From: Typhlomys cinereus
Lineage: Eukaryota > Chordata > Mammalia > Rodentia > Platacanthomyidae
Reading direction: 5' to 3'
NCBI GenBank assembly: GCA_023101885.1
Contig: JALPQD010000143.1
Coordinates: forward strand, 2,728,001 to 2,792,000
Length of the DNA: 64,000 nucleotides
In this document: one piece after another, positions 46,236-57,899 of the stretch
Position numbering within the stretch: position 1 is the stretch's first letter
Layout: every line of letters begins with the position of its first letter
Notes under the pieces: generated by a model
Seen by the model: the letters and a program-made list of their open reading frames with translations, nothing else
What the model was told of the DNA's origin: nothing
The model's database searches: none
Position numbers and translations under genes: made by a program

Positions 46236-46600
46236 TTACTTTTTTTTTTTTTTTTTTGCTCCCACAAAACAAACTTAGGAGAGAAAGAGGTATGTATTTG
46301 GCTTACAGTTCCAGAGGGGATATAGTTCAGTATGGTAGAAACTGCATAGCAGAAGGCATGACTGAGGGAAAAAGCAGGAGGCTAGTTCAGGTCACCACCG
46401 TCATCAGGAAACAGCACAGCAGGACAGTAATAGGAAGCAGGACCAGGTTGCCAAACCTCAACGCCCGCTCTATGACTTCCTCCAGCTAAGTTCTACATCC
46501 TGAAGGTGCCACAATCTTCCCAAACATCAACATCAGCTGAGGATTCAAATGCATGAGCCCGCCAGTGGCAGCTCACATTCAAACCATGACACAGTGGGAA
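46236..46600 (-). mobile_element. MaLR-type LTR, antisense, preceded by a T run
   Basis: A run of T at about 46240-46258 precedes 'GTATGTATTTGGCTTACAGT', 'TCCAGAGGGGATATAGTTCA' and 'GTATGGTAGAAACTGCATAG', then 'CTCACATTCAAACCATGACA', a typical antisense LTR order. Confidence 0.5.
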
Positions 46601-49119
46601 GCAGACTAAGGAAAGAAATACAACAAGCATGTCTAGAAAATAGCAGAGGTGGGACCCAAGAGATCATCGCGTATGAAAAAATACACGGTATTTGCTCCTC
46701 AAAGCCAATGGCACAGGATGAATTCCTAGGAGCAGAAGAGGACAAAGGCTATGAAACTATTTTCAACAGAAGAATAAGGGAGACCCAATAATTACAAACC
46801 AGGAAACAGAGCACTGTTTTCTAGAAGTTAAAACAAACTATCAAAAAACTAATTATCACCTAAAAGAACATTCTATACCAAGTAAAAAGAAAACAGATTT
46901 AGAGAGTGTCAATGCTAAGTCCACTTGGATTAATTTATAAATAGGTTTGCCAGACATGAGCAACTATGTTTAGTCTAACTGCACCTAAAAGAAGGAAACC
47001 CAGTATTATCAGCCTGGCAAAGACTAATTTAGATCATTGTAATGGTTAGACAGGAACCATTTCTGTCATCTTGCAGAATCACAGCTTAGTTTAGCTCTGG
47101 GAATCTTGTTTATGGATGATGAAAAGAATCTAAACTGCAGCACAGACAAAATCTTGTCATTACGCTGATGTCAAATGCTTCTGTGTCACGTTAGCCCCCC
47201 TGGCTCTCTGCTGTTTATTACTTTCACTATGCGACACCCCCTCCTGTTCTTTTCTACATGATAACATCAGGTATCAGTGTAAGTAGTGCTCTGCTTACTG
47301 AGACAATTGTCTATTTTATTTTACAAATGACTCTGGTTTAATATTTCTTAATAAAAACTCTACCCATAAAAATCACCTGTCACCTATCTCCCACAATAGA
47401 CTATTTCTAGTTCCCATATGCTCAAGGTCAAGTCTCTCTGAAGTTCAGCTCTCTGAACTATTTGTATGTAAGTGTCTTTTAAACTTTACATAAAGCAACC
47501 CTAATGATGAAAGGGGAACAGGGCAGGGTTGAAGAGAAAGGTTTTTTCCAGAATTTTTGGTCTGGAAAAGTCTCCCATGAAGAAACGTACCCTATTATTC
47601 TGTAATTTTATGAACACTTGAACCTTGGCACAATTTCTTAGGATTACATACCCCACTTTGAAAAGTACCATCTGCATAGCTCACTGTCTTCTCCAGGAGT
47701 TTCCACTTAAAGAAGACTTCCTAACATTTTAAAGCCAAGGAACTCAGGCTTAAAGACAAAGCATAAATTATTTAAATGCTTAAAATTCTCAAGTATTCTA
47801 CTGCAATGAGTATTCGGAATTATTGATTTTCCTGTCTAGATGTATGTCTATTGGCATTTAACAGACAGCTATAAAATCCACTCTTACAATGAATGATCAT
47901 GACATGAAGGATAATTCTTATCTTTAATGAATGCAGCAACCAACACAAAATGCAAGTCTAGTAAACAAAGTCGTCACTGGCCAAAGCATGGGTCTGAGGA
48001 GGAGCCTTTCCCCAAACTGAAAACCACATGGATTTGTACTGTGGCAGATGTGGGCAGCTGCAGGCGGGTGTTCAGCAATTAATACACACAACCCCTAATT
48101 GTTTCCAAGTACACAGGAAGAGAAACAGAAAATGATCAACGAATGGCCTAGAAGCAGGATAATTGGAGAAGACAAGCTGTGTGGGACCAGATATTTTCTT
48201 TGACTGCTGGGCCAAGGATTTTATCTCCTCACTCTTAAGGAACAGTCAGCACTAAGTGCCTCGGCTGTACCAGATGCTATCACCAAAATCATGTTGTCTC
48301 AAGTTGACGGCTTGGTGGAATATGCACAGCTCATTCTGCAGCATGAGCTCAGCCAATCAACACATACTTCTGTGCTGTTTACAAAGTTCCCAGGCATGGG
48401 AATCTCTCAGGCACCGAAGCCAGAATTCTGATAGTCAAAGAAAGCAGCACATCTTGGGAATGGCAGCTGAGGGGAGGACAAGTGCTGTGGGCACCACACC
48501 CTGAACAGAGTAACCAGCTCACCTCCTGGCTCCGGCTCCAAAGATGAAACTCTACCAAAATAATAAAAATACTAAGTCCAAAAGCCTCATATTAGGAATG
48601 TGGCGCTAATTTAGTCAGATCACACCCACTATATTAACATTCCCATGTACTGCTGGTGAGGGCATTCTCATTTACATATCTGTTACAGTTCTTTTACAAA
48701 AATGAAGCTGCGCTTGTTTTATCACTACTACCTGCTCCACGTGAAAGAAACTTGAAAAAGTGTCAAGAAATCTACTAAGACAAAAGACAAAAGACCTCTG
48801 ACTTCACATTCCAGTTGTGCTGCTCTGGTTGCTTAACATGGAGGCCTATTTTCTTATCTAGAATATTCAGGAACTAGATTGGTGAGCCTATCCGCCATTC
48901 GAACTGAAAAATCAGGTCAATTAGATCTAAGATTATAAAAATCTGAAATTTCTATAAAAATTCTGACTGTTCCTCTGCATTCTCTATATATCCTGATATT
49001 CAGAATCATGCAACTATATTGACAAGCTTGGAACTTCTCAGCTTTCTTAATGGAGTTACTGACATTAATATCAACTTATTAACTCCCAAAATTTTTAAAC
49101 ACTGGAGTACAGAAATACT

Positions 49120-49440
49120 AGAAGTAGTTTATCAAGTAAAGCACTTGCTGTGAAAGCTGACTATCAGAGTTCAAAATCCCAGAACTCATATTGAAGAAAG
49201 CCTGGCATGGTCATGTGTGCACACCTGTAACGCTAGCACCATGGAAGAGGCAAGAGGACTGCTGGGGACTGGGCTACCACAGTCTAGCTGCAGGATCAGC
49301 GAGAGACAGTATCTCAAGGGAATACGGCAGAGAGTGAAAGAGCAGAACAGGATGTCCTTTGGCTTCCACACACTCGTATATATCATACACATACTAAATA
49401 AGCACATATGCACACATATGCCACAGGGGAAAAAAACAGA
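49120..49440 (+). repeat. Composite B4/B3-type SINE
   Basis: 'AAGCACTTGCTGTGAAAGC', 'AAGCCTGGCATGGTCATGTG', 'TGCACACCTGTAACGCTAGC', 'AGAGACAGTATCTCAAGGG' and a CA/TA tail. ID-like head with a B1-like middle. Confidence 0.65.
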
Positions 49441-49984
49441 AAGGAAAACCTTATTTGCTAAGGAGGTGAAAATTTAACAATATTTTGTGAAAAAAATTGC
49501 ATTCCACAAATACTATACTTTCTGAATACTATAGCTTTCTGAATACTATAAATATTGAAAAAACAAGTAATATAATTTGAATTAAACATTTGGAGACCAC
49601 TGATGTATCTCAGAGCTCTGAGACTTCAGGTGGCCAGGGCTACTTTAGTAGATCTGGTTTATTTAGATCTGCTGGAGGGCAGCAAGGATGGTGCATACTG
49701 TATTTGATTCCTACTACGTAGTGTCATAAATGCAAATGGTAAGGAAAAAAATGAGTGATGAAAAGTCAGTTGCTAATTATAAGAGAAAGCTTGATTAAAA
49801 TAACTTTGCTATTTTTAATCAAAAGATTCCAAAAGTGGTTTTTCAGGACCAGGACAGGAATAGAGGTTGAAAATTTCCCCTGCACATCTCAGTCAGTTCT
49901 GAGGGCAGAACTCAGAGCTAACATACTAGTCACTCCCTGCCTTTGCTCCACGGTACACTCGTAGAAGTGATTTTCTTATTTGAA

Positions 49985-50095
49985 TACAGGTTGAAGGGGA
50001 TCTGGGTTTGGCATCGCACAGCTCAGCCACTTGCTGATATGGGACATATGACTTTGTCGGTAAAGCAATAGAGCTTAAAAGCATCACTGAAGAAA
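49985..50095 (+). repeat. MIR-like SINE remnant
   Basis: 'GATCTGGGTTTGGCATCGCA' and 'GCTCAGCCACTTGCTGATAT' followed by 'GACTTTGTCGG' resemble MIR in sense orientation. Confidence 0.55.
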
Positions 50096-50488
50096 ACAAA
50101 AAGACCTCCTTTAAAAAGGATTTCACAGTCAATGGAGAAAACAAACTCCCAAGTGCTGATTCCTTGAGCCAAAGGCTTCATTAGCATTACAGGAAAGAGG
50201 ATTCCCCAGCTGACAGCTCCCCGGGGGACCGCAAAGGGCTTTCCTTTCTGCAGTGTCTGTGGTGTGCTTGATGGACAAATTAAAAGCCAAGCAAACTGAA
50301 AGTGCAACAAGGATCTGCAGAGCTCTTGGCACACAGGACACTCATCTGAGGTTGTCAGAATTCAGCTGGATGTAAGTCAAGGGCAGCGTAGACAACCCTC
50401 ATTTGAATCACTTGGAAGGAAAACAGGAAAATTACGCCTGTCAAGTAAAGCAGCAGTATGTATGTTTGCAAATAAAATTCAACTTTAC

Positions 50489-50585
50489 CTTTGGTGCGCA
50501 GGAACACGGGTCTCTTAGTTAGCCAGCTGACAGAAATGCCCGGGTGGATGCGGCTGAAAGGAATGGGCACCTGGAGCTTCCTGGG
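50489..50585 (-). other. Scel: Candidate SCEL exon 1 (5' UTR)
   Basis: A splice-donor-like CGCACCAAAG|GTAAAG on the minus strand ends the proposed exon at 50489. The right end near 50585 is set about 30 bp downstream of a TATA-like element. The stretch is GC-richer than its surroundings. A non-coding first exon is needed because exon 2 starts with an acceptor. Support is from context alone and the transcript start is a guess. Confidence 0.45.
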
Positions 50586-50605
50586 TGCAGTTCCCACCTC
50601 AATCT

Positions 50606-50672
50606 GACTGTATTAATGAACAGCTTAGAGGCTTCTCACTCAGCACTGAGTCACTCGGGAGGAGGTGGGCGG
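50606..50672 (-). promoter_or_regulatory. Scel: Candidate SCEL promoter: TATA-like box and AP-1 site
   Basis: In minus orientation a CACCGCCCACCTCCTCCC (KLF/GC-box-like) element is followed by TGACTCAG, an AP-1 consensus at about 50644-50651, and then TTCATTAATACAG as a TATA-like element. AP-1 and KLF sites are typical of cornified-envelope genes. Its place upstream of the candidate exon 1 donor supports promoter function, which remains inferred. Confidence 0.45.
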
Positions 50673-51619
50673 TGTGAAAGAGGGTGTCATCTTATACAAA
50701 TAACCGATTCAACAAAAACAGTCTCACTCACTGGCCTGCTGTCTCTGTTCGGTAAATTCTTCGTGTAATTTATCACCTTGTTGTGCTCAAAGCATGCTTG
50801 TTATCATCCTCATACGCACCAATGCACATGCTACTGGCAGAGTAGCATTGCTTCCAGCCTCTTGTGGGTTCTTTTCATAGAGCAAAACAGAAACTTGAGG
50901 TAGAAGGAAACTCTCTCGACCCACAGCACAGAGACAGGTGCACAGGGAACACACCGACGAATCAAGAAAGTCTGAGAACCCAAGGATGTAAAGACCAGAA
51001 ATTACAGCAGAATCTGCTACAAAAATTCTGCACACGGGACTTTTATAGGTCCATCAGAGGAAAGTCACATCCCAAATAAGAGAATTCTCATCCTTACAGG
51101 ATTTTGGCTTATGCAGAAAATGTGAAAAGGATAATTGAAAACTCGTTTACAGGTGATGGTGACTCCAATGTCAAAGCTGCTTTGGTTGCTAGGTAGGAAG
51201 GGCACAGAAGAGCCCTTTGGGTTGGGAGCTCCTTGTTCTGAACTGCACCTTTCATTATAGCCAGGGAGACTTAAAGAAGCTTAGCAAATCTGGAACATTG
51301 CTAAAGGAGATCATCTGAGTTTCCTGGGTCATCTTAATTCATCAGCCACACCAACAATTAGCGTGCTTAAGACCATTCCTGAAAAAGCTGGGCTATTCCT
51401 GTGATGAATAACTAACAAGCAGAAACAACTAGATGAAAGGGCAAAGCTGCAACAGGGGGGTGGATGCCCCTTATTCTGAGCTGAGGAAATTGAGAATCTA
51501 AAGCAAAGTTGTTTTTCACAGTGAAGCATAAATGTTGACTAGCTATACACATAAAATATTGTGTGGCAAGGAGTGTATCTGTTCCATGTATGTACATATA
51601 TGCATGCAGATATACATGT

Positions 51620-51664
51620 GTGTGCATGTGCATGCATGTGTGTGTGTGTGTGTGTGTGTGTGTC
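51620..51664. repeat. (TG)n microsatellite
   Basis: GTGTGCATGTGCATGCATG followed by a clean TG run of about 13 units. Confidence 0.9.
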
Positions 51665-51699
51665 CAGAGGTATATGATGTAATTGTCTTTAGTCACTCT

Positions 51700-51957
51700 C
51701 CACCTTATTTTTTGAGTCAGAATTTCTCACTTAATCTTATCCTAAACAATTTGGCTAGCCAATGAGCTCCAGACTGGCTAGCCAATGAGCTCCAAACTGG
51801 CCAGCCAATGAGCTCCAGAGATTTTTCTAACCCCATCCCCACCCCATCCAGCACTGGTATCACAGACATCATCTTTATTTTGATGCGGGTGTTAGGAATC
51901 CTACCTTGGGTTCTCATGCTCAAGAACTAAGTATCTTACAGAGTCATCTCCCAACCC
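51700..51957 (-). repeat. B4/ID-type SINE, antisense, with an internal 23-bp triplication
   Basis: The right part ('GCACTGGTATCACAGACATC', 'CTACCTTGGGTTCTCATGCT', 'CAGAGTCATCTCCCAACCCC') is the antisense SINE body and head. In the left part a unit of 23 bp, TGGCTAGCCAATGAGCTCCA plus three bases, is present three times at 51752-51819. Each copy carries a GCCAATGAG NF-Y-type box. Confidence 0.65.
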
Positions 51958-52236
51958 CTATTAATTTTTTTAAATTTTATTATTATTTATTCAATTGTAT
52001 GTTTATGCATGTGTGTGTGTGTGTATGTGTGTGTGTGTGTAAAACCATGGACGAATTCGGGCACCACCATGGACCGCCTCTACCTCCTCCTTGTTTACTC
52101 TGCCTCGGGATTCACAGGCTCCGCCCTACCAGGACCAGAAAGCAGGCCCCCCCCTGCGGGTTCTAGGATCCGAACTCAGGATCTTCTGCCTGCAAGGCAG
52201 AGGCTTAACCCCTGAGCCACCTCTCCAGCCCCTATT
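51958..52236 (-). repeat. B2-like SINE, antisense
   Basis: It has an (ATT)n tail, a (TG)n run at about 52010-52040, 'GGACGAATTCGGGCACCACC', 'GCCCTACCAGGACCAGAAAG', 'CGAACTCAGGATCTTCTGCC' and the head GAGCCACCTCTCCAGCCCC. It inserted next to the B4-type SINE, with CTATTAA present on both sides as a probable duplication. Confidence 0.88.
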
Positions 52237-54094
52237 AAATATTTTTAAAGTGAACTTTAATTTTTTGTGATATATCAAATGTTGATTGAATGATGTGATA
52301 TGAATACTACCAATGAGGATGTTGGAAAACAAAAAATGACTTAACTAAACTTTAAAAAAAAAAACTCAGTTTACACTTAGTATTGGAACTTGGCTAAAAT
52401 TGTGAGGCTAAACAATTTAAGAGCTATCTTGTAGGAACAAGTAATAATTTACATTATAGAATATCTAAATATATGCTTTTGTCCTTCATAAAATATAGAA
52501 CTAGAAAAATAACTTTTTGCCTTGTAATGAAGTAAAATATGACTGTCCATGGTATATTTAAAATGTTTCGGTTTACAAACAATTATTTCTGCATGTAATT
52601 AAGAGTTTCTTCTCCTTTATATGTCAGGACACCCAGACCACTAAGTAAAACCAATCATTTAGTCTCTGACTCAAGTAAGGACTCATTCTGAACACTTCCT
52701 CATTCTAAACAGACTTTCTTCAAAAATGATTGCCTAAAAATTAGGAATTTTAAAGTGTGAAGAGGTCACAAAAGTGTTCCGGTGTGGAGTTGCTCAGATA
52801 GGTGTGGTCTAAGTTTCACTTCAGCCTGAACTGGGAAGCTTTGAGAATGCCTAGAATAACTTGGCTTGGCCATGCCCATTTCACTGTGAGTTCCTGTGAG
52901 CTCCTTAGAATGTAAGCTCAGGAGCTTGGGATAACAAATGCTTTGATGTCAGACCTGGGGAGACAGGAGGAGATTCACGAGACATATGTGCACTCAAAAT
53001 GGGTGCTCTACAACAATGTGCACCACAGGCCTTGCATAGGCAACTGTTTTCTGATGCTGTCTCATAAAGGTGGACATTGTACTGCCACATCCCTTTTTCT
53101 TTGTTGTATCCAATGACACAACGAGCCAAAACAACTTATTCTACATAGTAATGGACAGAGAAAATGCTTCTATTATACTATTAATGTGCTGAACAGTGTT
53201 TTAGTTCATTTTCATAGATTGATTTAATAATTGCCATTGAATGTTATTTCCTCACCTCAGAGATGCTCCCAAACCGATACTGTGAGTGCAAATGATGAAA
53301 AGACAAGTGAGTATCTCCCTTTAAATAGAGAGCTTCCCATTTTTCTTTCCACATGCAGAAGTAAGTGCTGTATACCTGCTAAAACAAAAGAGACATCATT
53401 AGGGTGGTAATTATAGAGCCAATTTCTCTTTGCCTGGAAGGAGATAGATGTTACAATTAACGAATTGCTGCCAGAACTGCAAGAGCTGATATGTTGCTTA
53501 ATATATTTTATGGCACCAGCATGAAGTAGACCAGTGGAAAACTTAGCACGAATCCATGCAAGCCTGGATCAATTTCCTGAAGAAGCTCCTGGGCAAATCA
53601 CTTTAGCCTTGTGCCCAACATCCCTCTTACTGTATTGAGATTCATGACAGCATAGATGGATCCTATCAGGTATTTGTTCTTAACCGGAACTCCAAGTTAG
53701 TGACGCAGTCAATCTGAGAAGGAATCAGGAGAACCCAGTCCTGTATTCCTGGTGCCTTCCACTCTTCTTCAAGCTCAAAACAAGTAACAGGTTCTTCTCT
53801 ATGACAAATTAGTTCTAGTGTTCTGGTGTGGGCAATCCATGGCAGGCCTGGTAGTTAATGACAAAAAGAAGAACTGATACAATTATGAAGATAAGATCTG
53901 TATCCATGCCTCTTCAATGATGCTGAAGTTAAGAAACTTTGAGAATTCTTTTACTTTCCTCTCTCTAACTCTGTGCCACCCAGACAAGAAATTGAGCAAT
54001 CCTCACAATTCTAGCAAGTATTTCAATTGAGTATGAATGCTCCTTTACGTCCAAATTTCATGGGCTTTCTGTAGACAGTCATGAACTACTCTTA

Positions 54095-54095
<1 letters not shown>

Positions 54096-54136
<41 letters not shown>

Positions 54137-54360
54137 CAGAGGATACCGTGTGTCCCTGTGAAAGACCAAGGGTGACTTTGGGAATCATCCTGGATTGCTT
54201 CTACCTCCTTTTTGCTTTACACTGGGAAGCCCACCAGGACCAGAAGTGCAAGCAGGCTGCTGTTTTCCACCTGGCGTTTTTAGGTGGAACCTGTGATCTA
54301 AACTCAGAACCTGCTGTTTGGGAGGCAGAGTCTTAACCCCTGAGCCTTCTTTCCAACTAT
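54096..54360 (-). repeat. B2-like SINE, antisense, with (TG)n tail
   Basis: A (TG)n run of about 19 units, then 'CCCTGTGAAAGACCAAGGGT', 'GGAATCATCCTGGATTGCTT', 'AGGACCAGAAGTGCAAGCAG' and 'CCTGAGCCTTCTTTCCAAC'. Confidence 0.82.
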
Positions 54361-54499
54361 ACTTTAAATGGCATTCCTTCATAATTGAAAGCTGAAGTAA
54401 ATGATCTCATTGGAAACTGGAACAAAGAAAAGCTTAATTTTTATAATTACAATCTTACTTTTAAACTGATATTATTACTTCATAATTTGACTATTTTTA

Positions 54500-56021
54500 G
54501 GGAATAAAGGATTTTCTTTTGGCTCACGATTTTCTGTTACAGTTCATAGTCCAGTTTGGCAGCAGAATTCATATCAATAAGAGGTTGGAGTAGAAGTAAT
54601 TATCCACTGGGATGATTTCACTTTTTAAAATCTTATTTTCTTAGACCTATACTTAACTCTTCCACTTTACACCAGTTTTGCCACTGCCAAAATTCTAATG
54701 GTGTCACATGATTTTCTTATTTTCTTATTTATTATACTTTCATTTCTTGATCATTACAGCATTTGGTGTTTATGGGCATTCCCAGTCCCTGTTTGCAGCT
54801 CAGAGTTGTAAAAGCAGAGTTCCTCTGAACCAGGCTGAACCTTCACTTGCAGCTGTCCTCAGCATACATCCCATGGTTCTGACATCTCAAACAGTACTCC
54901 GGGTTCACCTCTGCAGCTATAAGCTTCACCTTTCTCTGCAGGAACCCTGCACCTGCCACTTGGTGCTAAGCTTTTGATGCTCTCCACGAGCCCTGTAATT
55001 GTACACCAAAACTAGTACCACCTGGGGGATGCTGGCAGAATCCACAGCGAGGATGAAGTGTAGCTTGGTCCACTGGAGCCACAGCTGAACCAACTTTAGC
55101 TTGCTGAGTCTGGAAAAGCCTCTTTCTAGGCAGCCAAAACTTCCAAAGGGCAAGAATGGCTTTGACTTGGGCTTTCGGTCCCTGAAGGAATCTGGGTTTT
55201 CAACCCACAAAATCGCCATATGGAGGTATTCATGTTTTTCACTGTCCCAGTGCAAGTCACTAAGGTTTTCCTTCACTGATGCTCATTTCTCCAACAATGG
55301 CAGCTATTCGGCTGCCTGCCCTTTCCTCATGTAAATCCTCAAGGCTGCTAATACAGCTCTCCTCTATCAAGCAAACCAGTCCATCATCTTTAAATTCAGC
55401 TTTATCAAAGTCCTCATTTCCCTCATCACAAACTGGGCCCAAACAATCCACAACTCTCTCACCATTCTCATTGTCCAAATGGCCCATTAAACTCTGCAGA
55501 ACAGTATTTGTAATCCACAAAGTGAAAATCTTCAAGCATTTCCAACTTTGTCCAGTGAAACTGTTCAAAGGCCACAAAATCCAGATAGTCATATTTATCA
55601 GCAACACCCCACTTCCTGGGTACCAAATTCTGTTGCAGTCAGCCTGCAGGGTTGCTGATAAATGACCATCAAATGGATTAAGGGAACAAGCGTTTATTCT
55701 CTCTTATGATTCCTGGTTACAGTTCTCAGTCCAGCTTGATGGAAGAGCATGCACCAACACCAGGGCCGAGGGAACTGGCCACACCATCACCACATAACAG
55801 CTGAGAGATGGACAATCCTTACTGGCCAAGTGAACACAAGGATGCCGACTCCCTCAACCACCTAGTCCCAACTACTACGGGCTGGGTCTGCTCCATCAAC
55901 TAGACCAACTTTTGCAGGTTTGCTCTGGACTTAACTCACCCATTAATTCTCTACGAATGTGCCCAGAGCTCAAATCCTCAACAGTCAAGTTGATACCTGT
56001 GTTTAACTATGATAATGATCA
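54500..56021 (-). mobile_element. Decayed ERVL/MaLR-type element: 3' LTR piece, internal region, 5' LTR
   Basis: In minus orientation a 5' LTR (55631-56021) ends GCAACA and is followed five bases later by a sequence resembling a tRNA-Leu primer-binding site (55606-55625, TGGTACCCAGGAAGTGGGGT). The internal stretch of about 1 kb (54600-55605) has open frames of 115-116 codons on the minus strand, broken relative to each other, with no recognisable gag or pol. A short LTR piece lies at about 54500-54580 ('TTTTGGCTCACGATTTTCTG', 'ATAGTCCAGTTTGGCAGC'). MaLR elements are known to lack typical retroviral genes, which fits. The internal frames are not called as a host gene. Confidence 0.6.
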
Positions 56022-56051
56022 ATAGGGTTATTTATTCATTTTTTAGCAAAA

Positions 56052-56474
56052 GTCTATGTTGCAGTTTGCCTGCATGGTTGCTGATAAATCACCATCAAAC
56101 TGCTTAAGGGAACAAGGGGTTTATTTTCTTACTGATAGTCTGGTTACAGTCTGTCCGACTTGACAGGAAAGCATGCACCAACACCAAGCTGAGGGAACTG
56201 GCCTCACCATCTCTACAAATGGCTGAGAGAGGGATGATTCTTACTTGCCTGACCAGCATGTCTGGCCAAGTGTACACAAGGATGCCAACTTTCTCAATCA
56301 GCTCTTTGTATTTTATTCCAGGGCCTAGTCCCACCCACCATAGGCTGGACATTCCTTATCAGCTAGACAATCCTTGCAGGTTTGCTCCGGGCTAAACTCA
56401 ACCATTAATTCTCTACAAGTGTGTTCAAACCCTCAACAGTCAAATTGACACCTGTGTTTAACTATGATAGTCTA
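56052..56474 (-). mobile_element. Solo ERVL/MaLR-type LTR with 5-bp target-site duplication
   Basis: The LTR at 56057-56469 has in antisense the order TGTTGCAGTTTGCCTGCATG ... 'CCCACCCACCATAGGCTGGA' ... TGTGTTTAACTATGATA. GTCTA flanks it on both sides (56052-56056 and 56470-56474), the 5-bp duplication expected of ERVL-class integrases. It lies 35 bp from the neighbouring LTR in the same orientation but has its own duplication, so it is a separate insertion. Confidence 0.8.
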
Positions 56475-57229
56475 GTTGTGTTTCTTTTATCAATCAAGTT
56501 ATCTTATTAGATTTTTCTGTAGACTACTGCATTAACTTTTCAATCAGAATCCTAGTTGCTTTCTTTAAACAAATGTTTCTTTGCATTTTACAGAGATTGC
56601 TCAAATAATACCTGGATTTATTGCCCCAGGTTGAAAACTCTGTCACTAACCACAGGCAATTAGCTGGTCATTTAACCACATTCAATTCTCCCTCCCCGTT
56701 TGGTTCTAAGTCAATCTTTCCTAACTTGAGGGAATATTGTTTCAGTCACCTTCTAACTGGCCTCCTCTTGTTCAGACCCATGCCCGCTAAGTCAGTTAGG
56801 ACTCTTCAAGTAGCTATGGATCAGAGATAAGCTCTGGGAACCTCCTCTCATGGAAGTAAACTAACAGTCGGCAGCTAGGCAGGGAGAACTCACAAAACCC
56901 CAAGGTGATAATAGTTAGGATCTGTAGTTTATTAGGGGAAAAAGATACAATGTAATCATCACAGTGTAGATAAGCTTCTTAGCAAAAGGCTGTCTCACCA
57001 TGAAAGCTCAGAGAGAGCTCCAATTATCTTCCTTCCACAGCGTTCTTCAGAGTCTCTACTGGCATTTCTTGTGGCCTGCTGATCCCATGAGCACATTCTG
57101 CTATGAAACCACACCTTTGGGGTCTTACAGATATAAAGAGCCAGCTTCATTATTATCAATAAACAATGCTGACTAGCTGGTACAAACCATATAAAAACTC
57201 TCAACGCATGGTTCTGAGGCATTGTTCTT

Positions 57230-57536
57230 GGGGCTGGGGAGACGGCTCCGTCAGTGCCTGCAACATAAGCATGAGGACCTGAGTTTGGATCCCCAAAACC
57301 CACAGAGAAACCAGCCATGAGGGAGGTGGGTTTTAGGAAGACAGACAGATCCCTGGAGCTTATCGACTAGTCAATCTAGCCAAATTGATGAATTTATGGT
57401 TCAGTGTGAGACCTTGTCTGTAAATAAATAAATAAAGAAGAGAATGACCAATGAAGATAATCAACGTCAACCTCTGGCCTCCACATAGAAGAACACACAA
57501 CGTGCATCCACCCCTGGACATGAGCATGTGTATACA

Positions 57537-57582
<46 letters not shown>
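57230..57582 (+). repeat. tRNA-headed SINE with long (CA)n tail
   Basis: Head GGGGCTGGGGAGACGGCTCC, B box 'GAGTTTGGATCCCC', body 'GAGACCTTGTCTGTAAATAA', then 'CCTCTGGCCTCCACATAGAA' and a (CA)n run at about 57540-57580. Confidence 0.75.
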
Positions 57583-57583
<1 letters not shown>

Positions 57584-57899
57584 GAAATCAACTGATATAT
57601 ACTGTTGTATAGACTCAGTTCCTTTACTTGGATTTTGGATCTGTTGTAATGAATCTGATCAGCACTGGGAGGTCAATATGAAGAATTATGAAGCTCTAAG
57701 GAAGAAAGCATATGCTCTCATGAGCCTTTTTTAGATATTAAGTAGAAATTCCTGCCATTTACTCTATAAAAATAAGAATTGTCCATCAGAACATTAGAGA
57801 TCCAAGAGCAACTCTGAGTCTTCCATGTTCATGACACAATTCCCCAAATTTGACCTTCTACCTTCTATTTTCTTCTACCACACTCCCAACTTGCTATAG

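Larger units (their letters stand above)
38552..50488 (-). other. Scel: SCEL intron 1 (if the proposed exon 1 is right)
   Basis: About 12 kb without coding signal. It holds MIR remnants (39235, 40200, 44115, 49985), MaLR-type LTR pieces (39815, 45150, 46236), an L1 end (40630), SINEs (40985, 43210, 49120) and simple repeats. 41300-43200, 43370-44100, 44260-45130 and 46610-49110 show nothing I can assign. Open frames up to 155 codons (45309-45776) have no recognisable homology. Confidence 0.55.
1..50600 (-). other. Scel: SCEL (sciellin) gene, 5' half, transcribed right to left
   Basis: Gene-level entry. Eight coding exons on the minus strand translate to a continuous N-terminal sciellin sequence of about 184 residues (554 nt), recognised by its diagnostic motifs (QDNSWIKK, NRHNSHDALDR, SWFPPPPPG, PPIPPKP, QLRQDNR). 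All introns begin GT and end AG. Sciellin is known as a cornified-envelope precursor cross-linked by transglutaminases in keratinising and other stratified epithelia, with central 20-residue repeats and a C-terminal LIM domain. Neither of those is in this window, so the gene continues past position 1. The intron after exon 2 is in phase 1. All later introns seen here are in phase 2. The right limit rests on the proposed exon 1 and is inferred. Confidence 0.9.

Noticed and set aside
54926..55607. Two minus-strand open frames of about 115 codons that looked like a processed pseudogene
   Set aside because: They lie between an LTR with a tRNA-Leu-like primer site and another LTR piece, so they are better explained as the internal region of an ERVL/MaLR-type element.
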